A DNA stretch of 64,000 bases from Gammaproteobacteria bacterium UBA2965 (GCA_002348385.1 DEBD01000028.1:38192-102191), one strand, 5' to 3'; shown: positions 1-9,475, counted from the stretch's first letter. The notes: generated by a model from the letters alone, not told the origin. A program made the numbers and translations.

Positions 1-117
1 TGTCCGAAGACCATCGAAGTTCGCGCCAGTGAGCTGCCCAAAAGTGGTCCGGGCAAGATCCTGAAGGCAGAACTACGCAAAGCGTATTGGGAAGGGCACG
101 AGCGGCGCATCAACTAG
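1..117 (+). CDS. acyl-CoA synthetase, C-terminal fragment (cut by window start)
   Basis: The first 38 codons are open and end at TAG. The peptide contains the ending typical of AMP-forming acyl-CoA synthetases: LPKSGPGKILKAELR, in which the lysine of the GKI(L)K motif is the catalytic lysine of the swinging C-terminal domain. The rest of the gene lies upstream of the window. It probably activates a fatty or other carboxylic acid to its CoA thioester, like the complete ligase that follows 130 bases downstream on the same strand. Substrate cannot be judged from this fragment. Confidence 0.75.
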   Translation, partial: CPKTIEVRASELPKSGPGKILKAELRKAYWEGHERRIN

Positions 118-170
118 GCACCGGTCTTGTTAACAGGCTCGCAAACCGCTCGTCAGCCGGCTCAACGGCG

Positions 171-193
171 ATCCGGGCCTTCAAAGCCCGGAT
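171..193 (+). other. perfect 8-bp hairpin between two ligase genes
   Basis: ATCCGGGC (171-178) and GCCCGGAT (186-193) are exact inverted repeats around a 7-base loop, in the 132-base gap between the two acyl-CoA ligase genes. No run of T follows on either strand, so it is not a classical intrinsic terminator. It may be a transcript-end or mRNA-stabilising hairpin. The following gene has a G-rich ribosome binding site at about 234-240. Confidence 0.45.
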
Positions 194-249
194 GGATGAG
201 CTAAACTCGCGCCCCTGTTTGTTTTTGGGGTATTGGGGGGCACACCGGC

Positions 250-1890
250 ATGGCGATGCAACACTCACCGCTATTGATGTCCAGGCTTCTGGATCGCGGC
301 GCGCGGGTCAGTCCGAACACCGAGATTATCACGGCCACGGAATCTGGAACCCGTCGGCAGACCGCACGGGAAGTGCGCGATCGTGCACACCAGCTCGCCC
401 ACGCGTTGGCGGGTGCTGGGATCGGCGTGGGCGACAAGGTGGGCACGTTCATGTGGAACAGCTCGCGTCACCTGGAGGCTTATCACGCCATTGCCGGTAT
501 GGGTGCGGTGCTGCACACGCTCAATATCCGCTTATCGGACAAGGACCTGGAGTACATCATCGGCCACGCTGAGGACAAGCTCATCATCGTAGATGCGGAC
601 CTGCTACCTCAGCTCGAGCAGCTGCTGGGCCGGATGCCCAGCGTGGAAAGGGTGGTAGTGGCCGCCGAGGAAGGCTTTGAGGATTGGGACACCAAACTTC
701 CCAATCCGGTGGATTACGAGGAGTTTATTGCCGGTCAGCCCGCGGAATATGCGTGGCCGGCGATCGACGAGAACTCGCCCTTGGGGTTGTGCTACACCAG
801 TGGTACCACCGGTAATCCCAAGGGTGTGGAGTACGAGCACCGCTCCCAGTATCTGCATACGCTGGTGCAATCCCTGACCGATTCAATGGGCCTGTCCGCA
901 ACTGACAGCTTGTTCGGTATTGTTCCGATGTTTCATGCTATGGGGTGGGGGCTGCCCTGGTCGGCCCTCATGCTGGGCTGCAAGCAGGTCATGCCGCATC
1001 GGTTCATGGACCCCACCCGCCTCATCGGTCTGCTGGAGTCGGAGAAGGTCACCATTTCCGCGGGTGTGCCCACCATCTGGCAGGGGGTGAAAGGACTGGT
1101 GGAGGCGAATCCCGGCAAGTACGACCTGTCGCACCTCGATCGACTGACCTGCGGCGGATCTGCCCCACCGCCTTCGCTCATCCGCTGGTACTGGGATTCG
1201 TTGGGTGTGGAGATGATTCAGGGGTGGGGTATGACGGAGACCTCCCCGTTGGCCACCTTATCAAGAAGGGTGATGAAGCGCTCCCATCTGGGTATGGACG
1301 AGGACCAGCAGTTCGAAAACGTGGCCAAGGCGGGTCAGCTCATGCCTGGGCTCGAGCTGGATATCTTCGACGACCAGTTCAATCGCCTTCCTCACGACGG
1401 CGAAACGGTAGGCGAGATCCTCGTTCGAGGGCCCTGGATCTGTTCCGAGTACTACCACAACCCGCAGCCGGACAAGTTTCACGAAGATTGGTTGATCACT
1501 GGCGACGTGGGCAAGATCGACCCGGAGGAGTATCTGATCATCAGCGACCGTTCCAAGGATCTGGTCAAGAGCGGCGGTGAGTGGATCTCTTCCGTAGATC
1601 TCGAGAACCATATCGTTGCCATGGCGGGCGTGGCTCAGGCCTGCGTGGTGGCCCAGCCGCATCCCAAGTGGGACGAGCGGCCCGTGGCGCTGGTAATCCT
1701 GGAGCCCGGTGCGGAAGTAGATCAGAAGGCGATACTGGCGCATTGCGGTATCGCCTTTGCAAAGTGGCAGCTGCCCGACGAGGTGCTCTACGTGGACGAG
1801 ATCCCACTGACGTCCACGGGCAAGATGGACAAGAAGGTGGTGCGCGCCGACCTAGATGCCAAAGGCTATCGGCTGCCCGATCTGCGTTAG
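250..1890 (+). CDS. AlkK-like medium/long-chain fatty acid-CoA ligase
   Basis: A 546-residue AMP-forming acyl-CoA synthetase that converts a fatty acid, ATP and CoA to acyl-CoA, AMP and pyrophosphate in the cytoplasm or at the inner membrane. The P-loop-like motif YTSGTTGNPKGV is at about residues 180-192, the adenine-binding GWGMTE motif near 325, the hinge region SDRSKDLVKSGGEWISS near 430, and the catalytic lysine in TSTGKMDKK near the C-terminus. The KSGGEWISSVDLE segment is typical of the AlkK/medium-chain branch. Length is normal. The start is ATG at 250 with a G-run ribosome site; ATG at 256 is an alternative. The partial ligase upstream and the flavin enzyme downstream on the same strand suggest a catabolic neighbourhood. 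Confidence 0.85.
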   Translation: MAMQHSPLLMSRLLDRGARVSPNTEIITATESGTRRQTAREVRDRAHQLAHALAGAGIGVGDKVGTFMWNSSRHLEAYHAIAGMGAVLHTLNIRLSDKDLEYIIGHAEDKLIIVDADLLPQLEQLLGRMPSVERVVVAAEEGFEDWDTKLPNPVDYEEFIAGQPAEYAWPAIDENSPLGLCYTSGTTGNPKGVEYEHRSQYLHTLVQSLTDSMGLSATDSLFGIVPMFHAMGWGLPWSALMLGCKQVMPHRFMDPTRLIGLLESEKVTISAGVPTIWQGVKGLVEANPGKYDLSHLDRLTCGGSAPPPSLIRWYWDSLGVEMIQGWGMTETSPLATLSRRVMKRSHLGMDEDQQFENVAKAGQLMPGLELDIFDDQFNRLPHDGETVGEILVRGPWICSEYYHNPQPDKFHEDWLITGDVGKIDPEEYLIISDRSKDLVKSGGEWISSVDLENHIVAMAGVAQACVVAQPHPKWDERPVALVILEPGAEVDQKAILAHCGIAFAKWQLPDEVLYVDEIPLTSTGKMDKKVVRADLDAKGYRLPDLR

Positions 1891-1946
1891 CCCAAGGGCG
1901 TGCGTAAGCGCGGGTGAGTGGGCCGAAACAAGCGACGGAGAACAAT

Positions 1947-2885
1947 ATGCAGTTCAACAACCGAATTACCAAGATGCTGGGCGTAGAGATTCCTGTGGTG
2001 CAGGCGCCCATGGGCTGGATCGCCCGGTCGCAGCTGGCATCCGCTGTATCCAACGCGGGCGGCCTGGGGATAATCGAAACCTCCAGCGGCGAGCTTGATG
2101 CCGTGCGCGAGGAAATCCTCAAGATGCGCGAGCTCACCGACAAGCCCTTCGGCGTGAACATCGCTCAGGCGTTCGTGCGCGATCCCAACATCGTGGATTT
2201 CGTTATCGAGCAGGGCGTGCGATTTGTGACCACTTCAGCGGGCAATCCCCAGCGCTATACCGAGCAGCTCAAGAGCGCTGGGCTGACGGTTTTCCACGTT
2301 GTGCCCAGCCTGGATGCCGCGAAAAAGGCGGTTGATGCAGGCGTTGATGGGCTGGTCGTGGAAGGCGGTGAGGGGGGTGGTTTCAAGAATCCCCGTGAGG
2401 TCTCCAGCATGGTGCTGCTACCGCTGGTGCGCTCTCAGGTGGATGTGCCCATCATCGCGGCCGGTGGCTTTGTGGACGGCACGTCCATGGCCGCGGCGTT
2501 CGCGTTGGGCGCGGAAGGTGTGCAGTTGGGTACTCGCATGGTGTCGGCGCTGGAGTCGCCCGTTCACGACAACTGGAAGAACGCCATTGTTAATGCTAAA
2601 GAAACGGACACCGTGTTTCTGAACCGCAACCACTCGCCGGCGCTGAGGGCATTGCGTACGGACAAGACCTCGCGGTTGGAGAATGAGCCCCAGACCAACG
2701 CCATGGCTGAAATGGGCAGGGCGCTCGAGCTCTACTTCGGCGGCGATATGGAATCCAGCATCGCGCTGACCGGCCAGGTTTGCGGCCGTATCGATGCGGT
2801 GCGGCCGGTGGCCGAGGTGATCGGGGAAATCCGCGAGGAGTTCTTTGCCACCATCGGGGCGTTGAAAGAGACCTACGCCGGGTAG
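1947..2885 (+). CDS. nitronate monooxygenase (2-nitropropane dioxygenase) family FMN enzyme
   Basis: A 312-residue TIM-barrel flavoprotein. It begins with the family N-terminus (TKMLGVEIPVVQAPMGW) and carries the FMN/phosphate-binding stretches VEGGEGGG, IIAAGGF and GAEGVQLGTR. I chose ATG 1947 because GGAG (1937-1940) sits six bases upstream and the N-terminus then matches the family; an in-frame GTG at 1914 would add eleven non-conserved residues. Relatives oxidise alkyl nitronates, and many homologues act instead as enoyl reductase-like or unknown flavin oxidases, so the substrate is uncertain. It lies 56 bases after the ligase gene and could be cotranscribed. Confidence 0.8.
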   Translation: MQFNNRITKMLGVEIPVVQAPMGWIARSQLASAVSNAGGLGIIETSSGELDAVREEILKMRELTDKPFGVNIAQAFVRDPNIVDFVIEQGVRFVTTSAGNPQRYTEQLKSAGLTVFHVVPSLDAAKKAVDAGVDGLVVEGGEGGGFKNPREVSSMVLLPLVRSQVDVPIIAAGGFVDGTSMAAAFALGAEGVQLGTRMVSALESPVHDNWKNAIVNAKETDTVFLNRNHSPALRALRTDKTSRLENEPQTNAMAEMGRALELYFGGDMESSIALTGQVCGRIDAVRPVAEVIGEIREEFFATIGALKETYAG

Positions 2886-2951
2886 CTTTAGTCGCGGAAG
2901 CGGTGACGGCGCGCTCAAAGTTCCGCAGGCCATCCCTTATACTCGGTCGGC

Positions 2952-4406
2952 ATGAGCCGCTCTCTTGCCCTGAAGGCGCTTCGCGCTGCGCTGCCCGCTC
3001 GGTGCCTGATTACCGACCCGAAAGGTACCAAACCCTATGAAACCGATGGGTTAACGGCTTTGCGCCAGCCCCCTTGGCTGGTGGTGCTGCCGGAAACCGA
3101 AGCCCAGGTGCGCCAGGTGCTGTTGATATGCGCCCAGCACGACGTGCCGGTCGTTGCCCGTGGCGCCGGAACGGGCCTGTCGGGTGGTGCGCGTCCAGTA
3201 GCAGATGGGGTGGTGCTGGGTCTCTCGCGCTTGGACCAGGTGCTGGAGGTTGACCTGGATAACTGTGTGGCCAGGGTGCAGCCCGGTGTTCGGAATCTGG
3301 CCATCAGCGAGGCGGTAGCTCACCATGGCCTTTACTACGCGCCCGATCCCTCGTCGCAGATTGCCTGCAGCATCGGCGGCAACGTGGCGGAGAACTCGGG
3401 CGGCGTGCATTGCCTCAAGTACGGTCTTACCGTGCACAACGTGGTGGGCTTGCGGGTGCTCACGGTGAGCGGTGAGGTATTGGAGCTGGGCGGCAAAACG
3501 TTGGATAGCCCAGGTTACGACCTGCTCGCGCTGCTGTGTGGGTCCGAAGGAATGCTCGGCATAGTCACTGAGGTCATCGTAAAGCTGCTACCCCGGCCAC
3601 CGGCTTCCGCCGTTTTGCTCATGGCTTTCGACAGCGCTGCCGCCGCGGCAGAGACGGTGAGCCAGATTATCGCGCAGGGGCTGGTGCCCGCAGGATTGGA
3701 GATGATGGACCAGCTTGCCACTCAGGCGGTTGAGGACTTCGTTCATGCGGGTTATCCCACCGAAGCCGCCGCGCTGCTGCTCTGTGAAGTGGACGGAGTG
3801 CCCGAGGAAGTGGCATCCAATGTGGAGCTGGTCTCCCGGATTGCTAAAGAGTACGGCGCCATTGAGCTCCGAGTGGCCCACGAGCCTCATGAGCAGGCGG
3901 CTTTCTGGGCCGGCCGCAAGGCGGCCTTTCCTGCCGCGGGCCGCCTGGCTCCGGACTATTACTGCATGGATGGCACGATTCCGCGGGCAGCGCTGGCCGA
4001 TGTGCTGGGTCGAATCGCCGGGCTGGCCGACGAGTACGGCCTGCCCGTCGCCAACGTATTTCACGCCGGTGACGGCAACCTGCACCCGCTGATTCTCTAC
4101 GATGCTTCGGTACCCGGAGAGATGGCGAAAGCGGAAGCCATAGGCGGACGCATCCTGGAGCTTTGCGTGGCCGTTGGTGGAACGGTTACCGGCGAGCACG
4201 GCGTGGGTGTGGAGAAGCTCGACCAGATGTGCGTGCAGTTTTCCGCCCAGGAGCTGGATCAGTTTTTCCGCGTGAAGGACAGTTTCGACCCAAACGGTAC
4301 GCTCAACCCCGGCAAGGCCATCCCGACCCTGGCGCGCTGCTCCGAGGTGGGGGGGATGCACGTGCATGGCGGGGAGCTGCCGTTCAACAACCTGGATCGG
4401 TTTTGA
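2952..4406 (+). CDS. glcD: glycolate oxidase subunit GlcD (FAD-linked)
   Basis: A 484-residue FAD-linked oxidase of the vanillyl-alcohol oxidase/GlcD fold and the first gene of glcDEF. The FAD-binding segment VVARGAGTGLSGGARP lies near residues 65-80, IGGNVAENSGG near 140, and the C-terminal FAD-oxidase domain includes VANVFHAGDGNLHP and TGEHGVGVEK. With GlcE and GlcF it oxidises glycolate to glyoxylate and passes electrons to the respiratory chain at the inner membrane. Length fits the family (about 480-500). A TATACT box at 2938-2943 just before the ATG is the only promoter-like element seen, and it is too close to the start to be certain. Confidence 0.9.
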   Translation: MSRSLALKALRAALPARCLITDPKGTKPYETDGLTALRQPPWLVVLPETEAQVRQVLLICAQHDVPVVARGAGTGLSGGARPVADGVVLGLSRLDQVLEVDLDNCVARVQPGVRNLAISEAVAHHGLYYAPDPSSQIACSIGGNVAENSGGVHCLKYGLTVHNVVGLRVLTVSGEVLELGGKTLDSPGYDLLALLCGSEGMLGIVTEVIVKLLPRPPASAVLLMAFDSAAAAAETVSQIIAQGLVPAGLEMMDQLATQAVEDFVHAGYPTEAAALLLCEVDGVPEEVASNVELVSRIAKEYGAIELRVAHEPHEQAAFWAGRKAAFPAAGRLAPDYYCMDGTIPRAALADVLGRIAGLADEYGLPVANVFHAGDGNLHPLILYDASVPGEMAKAEAIGGRILELCVAVGGTVTGEHGVGVEKLDQMCVQFSAQELDQFFRVKDSFDPNGTLNPGKAIPTLARCSEVGGMHVHGGELPFNNLDRF

Positions 4407-5476
4407 GTGCTGACGACCAGAGCGAGCGGCTGCACGAAGCGGTCCGCAGAGCCTGCGCGGATGCGCAGCCGCTGCTGGTCGCCGGCAGCGGGAGCAAGCG
4501 CTTTCTGTTGGATGCCCTGGTCTCGGATGGCGCCGCGCTGCTATCTGTGGCTGAACACGTGGGCGTTGTGGACTACCGGCCTGACGAGTTGGTGGTTACC
4601 GTGAGAACCGGAACTCCCCTGCATGATCTGCAGGGGTTGCTGGATGCCAACCAGCAGCTGTTGCCGTTTGATCCGCCCCGGTTTGAAGGCGGCGGAACCA
4701 TTGGCGGCGCGATAGCGTCAGGGCTTGCCGGGCCGGCGCGGCCGTGGCGTGGCTCAGTGCGCGACTGCCTGCTGGGCGTGGAGCTGGTTAATGGCGTCGG
4801 TGAGCGGCTGCGCTTCGGCGGGCAGGTGATGAAAAACGTTGCTGGTTACGACGTTTCAAGGTTGCAATCCGGCGCTTTCGGCAGCCTGGGCGTGCTGCTC
4901 ACAGTAAGCTTGAGGCTCCTGCCTAAGCCCGCCGTGGAGCGTACCTGCGCCTTGGAACTGGATGCGCCCACAGCCCTGGCCCGTATGCGCCAGTGGGCCC
5001 GGCAACCGCTGCCACTGACCGGTGTTGGTTATCAGGCGGGTGTGTTGTGGGCGCGGCTTGCGGGTTCGGAGCCTGCGGTGGCAGCGGCCCTGGCCGAACT
5101 GGGTGGTGAGCCTGTGGCAGATGGAGCAAGCTGGTGGGACGACCTGCGCGACCACACCCTGCCGGTGTTCAAGGGCGACGCACCACTAGTGCGTGTCATC
5201 GTACCGCCTTCGGCTCCGGCGCCCCTGGAAGGTAGCGTGGTCGAATGGGCGGGTGGCCTGCGTTGGTTCGCTGCTGAGGATGCCGCGCACGGCCAACGCC
5301 TGGCCGCGGAAGCGGAAGCCCACGGTGGTTATGCCTGCGGATTCGATGGCCGCTACGCACGCGTGGAGCACTCTGTCATGGCGGAAGCACTGCGCATTCA
5401 ACAGCGCCGAATCAAGCACGCGTTCGACCCCCAAGATCTGTTCAACCGCGGACTGGTGGAAATGGATGCAGACTGA
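4403..5476 (+). CDS. glcE: glycolate oxidase subunit GlcE (FAD-binding)
   Basis: About 357 residues, matching GlcE. Conserved stretches include LLVAGSGSKRFL near the N-terminus, FEGGGTIGGAIASGLAGPARPWRGSVRD (described by its ends FEGGG and GSVRD) near residues 93-120, and NVAGYDVSRLQSGAFGSLG near 145-165. The open frame runs far upstream inside glcD, but that part is shadow sequence. The likely start is TTG 4403, which shares bases with the glcD stop (TTGA), implying translational coupling. GlcE is a second FAD-binding subunit of glycolate oxidase, a shorter relative of GlcD. Confidence 0.87.
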   Translation: MSADDQSERLHEAVRRACADAQPLLVAGSGSKRFLLDALVSDGAALLSVAEHVGVVDYRPDELVVTVRTGTPLHDLQGLLDANQQLLPFDPPRFEGGGTIGGAIASGLAGPARPWRGSVRDCLLGVELVNGVGERLRFGGQVMKNVAGYDVSRLQSGAFGSLGVLLTVSLRLLPKPAVERTCALELDAPTALARMRQWARQPLPLTGVGYQAGVLWARLAGSEPAVAAALAELGGEPVADGASWWDDLRDHTLPVFKGDAPLVRVIVPPSAPAPLEGSVVEWAGGLRWFAAEDAAHGQRLAAEAEAHGGYACGFDGRYARVEHSVMAEALRIQQRRIKHAFDPQDLFNRGLVEMDAD

Positions 5477-6665
5477 ACTGCACCCGAGCATTGCCGACAC
5501 CCACTCCGGTCGCCGCGCTCAGGAGATATTGCGCAGCTGCGTACATTGCGGGTTTTGCAATGCAACTTGTCCGACCTATCTCGCCACAGGCGACGAGCTG
5601 GACGGGCCCCGCGGACGCATCTACCTCATGAAGGAAATGCTGGAAGCGGGCGAGGCTAACGCGGTGGCGCAGAACCACCTTGATCGCTGCCTTACCTGCC
5701 GGGCCTGTGAGACCACGTGTCCCAGCGGGGTTGCCTACGGAGAACTATTGGAGGTGGGCCGGTCTCTGGCGGAATCTGCCGGTTCCAGGGGATTTGTCAC
5801 CGACGTCATTAGGCGATGGCTGAAGGCCGTGGTGCCGGACGTTCGCGCTTTCCGCCGATGGGCAACATTGGGTGGATGGGTGCGTTGGCTGCTGCCCGTC
5901 AGGTTGCGCCGACAGCTTCCAGAAGTGGCAGAGCTCAGGCCCATCGTCGGGTCGACTCACGAGCGCAAGTTACTCGTGCTTGAGGGCTGCGTGCAGCAGG
6001 TAGCCACGCCGACCGTGAACGCAGCCCTTGCCGAGCGCTTGGGCGAGCGAGGCTTTCAGGTGCTGACCGCCGCAGGTGAGGCCTGCTGCGGCAGTCTGAA
6101 CCTGCACCTTGGGGACGAGGGGGGTGCGCGCGCGCAGATGCGCCACAACGTCGATGTGCTGTGGCCGCTGCTTGGCGAACTCGATGCGGTGCTCTCCACG
6201 GCCAGCGGCTGCGGCGTAACCTACAAGGATTACGGACGGTTGCTGGCTGACGACGCCGATTATGCGGATAAGGCTGCCGCCCTTTCAGCGAAGGTGCTGG
6301 ACGTGGCCGAGTTCTGCGAGCGCGAGGAGCTGCAATTCGATCGTGCCGCCGATGTAGAGCGCGTGGCGTGGCAGGCGCCCTGTACGCTCCAGCATGGTCA
6401 GCAGGTCAACGGCACTGTCGAGCGGTTGCTCGAACGAGCGGGTTACGCGCTGGTGGATGTGGCGGATGGCCATCTTTGCTGCGGCTCGGCTGGCACTTAC
6501 TCCGTGCTGCAGCCGGATCTTTCGGAGAGGCTGCGCGACGCGAAGCTCAACGCCCTGTGCGCGAATACGCCAGATGTGATCGCCACCGCCAACGTGGGCT
6601 GCCAGACCCATCTCGCATCGGCCAGCGGGATACCGGTGCGGCATTGGGTGGAACTCCTGCGCTGA
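5466..6665 (+). CDS. glcF: glycolate oxidase iron-sulfur subunit GlcF
   Basis: A 399-residue iron-sulfur subunit. Two ferredoxin-type [4Fe-4S] motifs are present: C25-C28-C31-C35 (CVHCGFCNATCP) and C75-C78-C81-C85 (CLTCRACETTCP). The C-terminal half has the two cysteine-rich CCG-type repeats of the heterodisulfide reductase-like family (EACCGS near 205 and HLCCGSAGTY near 338). ATG 5466 overlaps the end of glcE by 11 bases. GlcF passes electrons from the flavin subunits toward quinone. The gene ends 36 bases from a convergent lipoprotein gene. Confidence 0.9.
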   Translation: MQTELHPSIADTHSGRRAQEILRSCVHCGFCNATCPTYLATGDELDGPRGRIYLMKEMLEAGEANAVAQNHLDRCLTCRACETTCPSGVAYGELLEVGRSLAESAGSRGFVTDVIRRWLKAVVPDVRAFRRWATLGGWVRWLLPVRLRRQLPEVAELRPIVGSTHERKLLVLEGCVQQVATPTVNAALAERLGERGFQVLTAAGEACCGSLNLHLGDEGGARAQMRHNVDVLWPLLGELDAVLSTASGCGVTYKDYGRLLADDADYADKAAALSAKVLDVAEFCEREELQFDRAADVERVAWQAPCTLQHGQQVNGTVERLLERAGYALVDVADGHLCCGSAGTYSVLQPDLSERLRDAKLNALCANTPDVIATANVGCQTHLASASGIPVRHWVELLR

Positions 6666-6701
6666 GCCGGCTGGGGTCGAGTCCCCTGATCACGAGTGCG
6701 G

Positions 6702-7205
6702 TTAGCCGCGATAGGTTCGCCATTTCCGTCTGATCTCCGTGGCTGCGGCCGCGTTACCCTGTTGGTCTTTGGCGTCGGCGATTACCATCCAGGCCTGCCT
6801 CACCCAGTCTATTCGAGATCCCGCCAGGGCTATGGTTTTGTTGGCGTACTGAATCGCCCCTTCCAGGTCGCGTTGGGCGAGATGCAGCTCAGCCAGCTTC
6901 AGCCACAGGTCTGCCTGACGTGGATTCAGGCGGATCGCCCGTTCCACATAAGCGATGGCTTCAATATGGTTGCCGGAGGCGTGGGCGCGCTTGCTCTGTT
7001 TGAGTAACGCCAGTGTGGCTGAGTGGGTATCGGCCGGCTTGGTTGCTTCGCCTGCGGGGCCGATGGGAACGTCCTGTTGGGGATCGGCACCCTGGTCGGC
7101 TGCGCTGCTGCGCTCGTACACGGGCGGAACCTGTCCAGCTGGCGACCCGCAGGCCGACAACAGCAGCGCGACGATGGCGAGGATCGCTACTCGAGGTGTA
7201 TCCAC
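6702..7205 (-). CDS. TPR lipoprotein, LpoP-like candidate activator of PBP1b
   Basis: A 167-residue secreted lipoprotein. The N-terminus is a short hydrophobic signal ending in the lipobox LLSAC, so cysteine 19 should be lipidated. A Pro/Gln/Ala-rich linker follows to about residue 65, then two tetratricopeptide-like units (AHASGNHIEAIAYVERAIRLNP and LHLAQRDLEGAIQYANKTI, each 22 residues or fewer in its core). The start overlaps the 3' end of mrcB by 19 bases on the same strand. In Pseudomonas the TPR lipoprotein LpoP lies beside and activates PBP1b; that parallel, rather than sequence identity I can measure, supports the name. It is shorter than Pseudomonas LpoP. Confidence 0.7.
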   Translation of the reverse strand: MDTPRVAILAIVALLLSACGSPAGQVPPVYERSSAADQGADPQQDVPIGPAGEATKPADTHSATLALLKQSKRAHASGNHIEAIAYVERAIRLNPRQADLWLKLAELHLAQRDLEGAIQYANKTIALAGSRIDWVRQAWMVIADAKDQQGNAAAATEIRRKWRTYRG

Positions 7206-9475
7206 TTCCGAATTCTCTGGGGTACCGAGCGCAGCGTGATACCACAGCCGGATTTGCGCTGCAAAGGGGTGCCGCGAGGCAATGGTATTTTCACCACTTC
7301 GGCGCAGCGGTCATGAGCCAGTTGCCCACTCGCGTAATCCACGGGAATGAGATCTGCCTGAGGTGGAGGCAAAGGCCGTACCGACAGCCTGGCCATGATG
7401 TTGTCCCAGACCGTCAGCGCGCCAGTGGCGCCGGTGAGTCCGGTGTCCGTATAGTTGTCGTTGCCCAGCCACACCACACCAAGCCGCGCGCTGTCGAAGC
7501 CAGCGAACCAGCTGTCGCGGTAGCCGTCCGAAGTCCCCGTTTTGCCCGCCACACCGGCGTTGCTGAAGCGCGAGCGCTTTCCGGTGCCTTTGCTCATCAC
7601 CACCCCTAGAGCGGCGTTAAGCGTCTCCGCCATGGCGGGATCGATCTGCTGGCGCATGGAGAAAGGGTGGTGAGCAATGGTGGCGCCCTGTTCGTTCAGC
7701 ACCGCCACCACGGCCTTGACGGGCATGTGGAAGCCGCCGCTGGCGAAAGTGCCGTACAGCCCCGCAACTTCCAGCGGCGTGAGCGATTCCGCGCCGAGCA
7801 GTAGCGACGGAAAGCGGTTGGCAGGGCCGTTGCCTGTGAGGGCCCGCAGGCGCTCCGCCACGGAATCCACCCCGATGTGCATGCCCAGTTTCACGGTTGC
7901 CAAGTTCAAAGATTCTCCCAGTGCTCTGATGAGCGGCACTGGCCCGTGCGTAGACTTGTCGAAGTTCCGGGGGGTCCAGTTGGGTTGGTTGGGCATCTCG
8001 ATGCTGACGGGTTCGTCCTGCACGGAACTCACCAGGTGATGTCCCTGCTCCAGGGCGGTGAGATAGATCACCGGCTTCAATAGCGACCCCACGGGGCGTC
8101 TGGCGTTGAGCGCCCGGTTGAACCCATCGTCGCCGCTCTTGCGCGCGCCGGCCAGCGCTTCCACTTCCCCGGTTTGTGTGTGGGTGATGATCACGGCCGC
8201 CTGCAGCGACCCGGGGTCCAGACCGCGGGCGGATTCCAGGCGCGGCAATGCCTGGGCGAGGGCTGCTTCCACGGCGTCCTGGCTGCGTGGGTTCAGCGTG
8301 GCGAATACCCGAAGTCCGAGGGAAGTGAGCTCCTCTACGCTCAGCTCCGTGAGATTGTCGCGCACCAGATCCATGAATGCCGGATAGTAGGTGCCACCGC
8401 GACGGGTCCCCTCGACAACGCCCAGCGGGCTGTTGCGCGCGCTGGCGTGCTCGCGATCGCTGATTAGCTGATGCTCGTGGAGAATGTCTAGCACCAGGTC
8501 CCGTCTCTGGCGGGCCCGGTGAGGGTGGCGGAACGGATTGTAATAGGAGGGTCCCCGGATGATGGCGATGAGCGTGGCGATCTTCGCCGCATCCAGTTCG
8601 CCAAGTGGACGATTGAAATAGAACTGTGACCCCAGACCGAACCCGTGTACGGCCCGACTGCCGTCCTGGCCCAGGTAAATCTCGTTCACGTAGGCGCTCA
8701 GCAGATCGGGTTTGGTGAAACGAAGCTCCAGGATGACGGCCATGGCAAGCTCGCGCAGCTTGCGCGCCAGCGTTCTGCGGTTGTCCAGGAAGTAGCTCTT
8801 CACCAGTTGCTGGGTCAGTGTGCTGCCTCCCTGGCGCACTTCGCCAGCGGTGACGTTGACCCAGAGCGCTCGCAGAATACCGAGCACGTCGAAACCGGCG
8901 TGGGAGTCAAAACGTTGGTCTTCCGTCGCTTTCAAACCGTCTGCCAGCAAGACAGGAATCTGATCGGGGGCCAGCACCAGGCGGTCTTCACCGTGCGAGG
9001 GAAAGAAGCTGCCGATAACGGCGGGATCCAATCGGATCAGGGGTACGGGTCGACCCATGGCATCTTCGATTCGGCGGATCTGGCCGCGGTCGAACACCAC
9101 CTCTATGCGCTGGCTGCCGCGCATCCGCTCCATGAAGCGAAATGCTCGTAGATGGATTGACAGCGTATTGGCGAGACCGGAATAGGTGCCGGGCTCGCTC
9201 GCCTGGCGGCGCTGCTGGTAACCCAGTCGAGCCAGCTCGGTGATCACCTCGTTGCGGGAGAGGCTGGCGCCGGGATGCAGCTCCAGTGGCGTGGCGTACA
9301 CCACGGCGGGCACGGACCAGCGCCGCCCTTCGAAGGTGTTGGTGATCAGTCGGTCCAGATACAGCAGGTAGCCCACCCCCGCGGCTAGCAGCAGGGTGAA
9401 CAGGCCAAAGATCAGTCGCCGGCGGCGCTGCCGGCGTCTGCGGATGCGCTGGCTCGGCCGTTTGCGCTTAGCCAC
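7187..9475 (-). CDS. mrcB: penicillin-binding protein 1B, bifunctional transglycosylase/transpeptidase
   Basis: A 762-residue class A PBP that polymerises and cross-links peptidoglycan at the inner membrane. A basic N-terminus (KRKRPSQRIRRRRQRRRR) precedes one transmembrane segment at about 23-42. A UB2H-like region follows, then the GT51 domain with the catalytic glutamate in ATEDQRFDSHAG (about residue 182) and QGGSTLTQQLVK. The transpeptidase domain has SxxK in GSLLKP (about 463-466), SLN (about 527-529) and KTGT (about 643). The downstream overlapping lipoprotein is its likely activator. Length and motif order are as expected for PBP1b. Confidence 0.92.
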   Translation of the reverse strand: MAKRKRPSQRIRRRRQRRRRLIFGLFTLLLAAGVGYLLYLDRLITNTFEGRRWSVPAVVYATPLELHPGASLSRNEVITELARLGYQQRRQASEPGTYSGLANTLSIHLRAFRFMERMRGSQRIEVVFDRGQIRRIEDAMGRPVPLIRLDPAVIGSFFPSHGEDRLVLAPDQIPVLLADGLKATEDQRFDSHAGFDVLGILRALWVNVTAGEVRQGGSTLTQQLVKSYFLDNRRTLARKLRELAMAVILELRFTKPDLLSAYVNEIYLGQDGSRAVHGFGLGSQFYFNRPLGELDAAKIATLIAIIRGPSYYNPFRHPHRARQRRDLVLDILHEHQLISDREHASARNSPLGVVEGTRRGGTYYPAFMDLVRDNLTELSVEELTSLGLRVFATLNPRSQDAVEAALAQALPRLESARGLDPGSLQAAVIITHTQTGEVEALAGARKSGDDGFNRALNARRPVGSLLKPVIYLTALEQGHHLVSSVQDEPVSIEMPNQPNWTPRNFDKSTHGPVPLIRALGESLNLATVKLGMHIGVDSVAERLRALTGNGPANRFPSLLLGAESLTPLEVAGLYGTFASGGFHMPVKAVVAVLNEQGATIAHHPFSMRQQIDPAMAETLNAALGVVMSKGTGKRSRFSNAGVAGKTGTSDGYRDSWFAGFDSARLGVVWLGNDNYTDTGLTGATGALTVWDNIMARLSVRPLPPPQADLIPVDYASGQLAHDRCAEVVKIPLPRGTPLQRKSGCGITLRSVPQRIRKWIHLE

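Noticed and set aside
4163..4402. Upstream extension of glcE inside glcD
   Set aside because: The extension is Arg/Gly-rich out-of-frame glcD sequence; GlcE similarity begins after the TTG at 4403.
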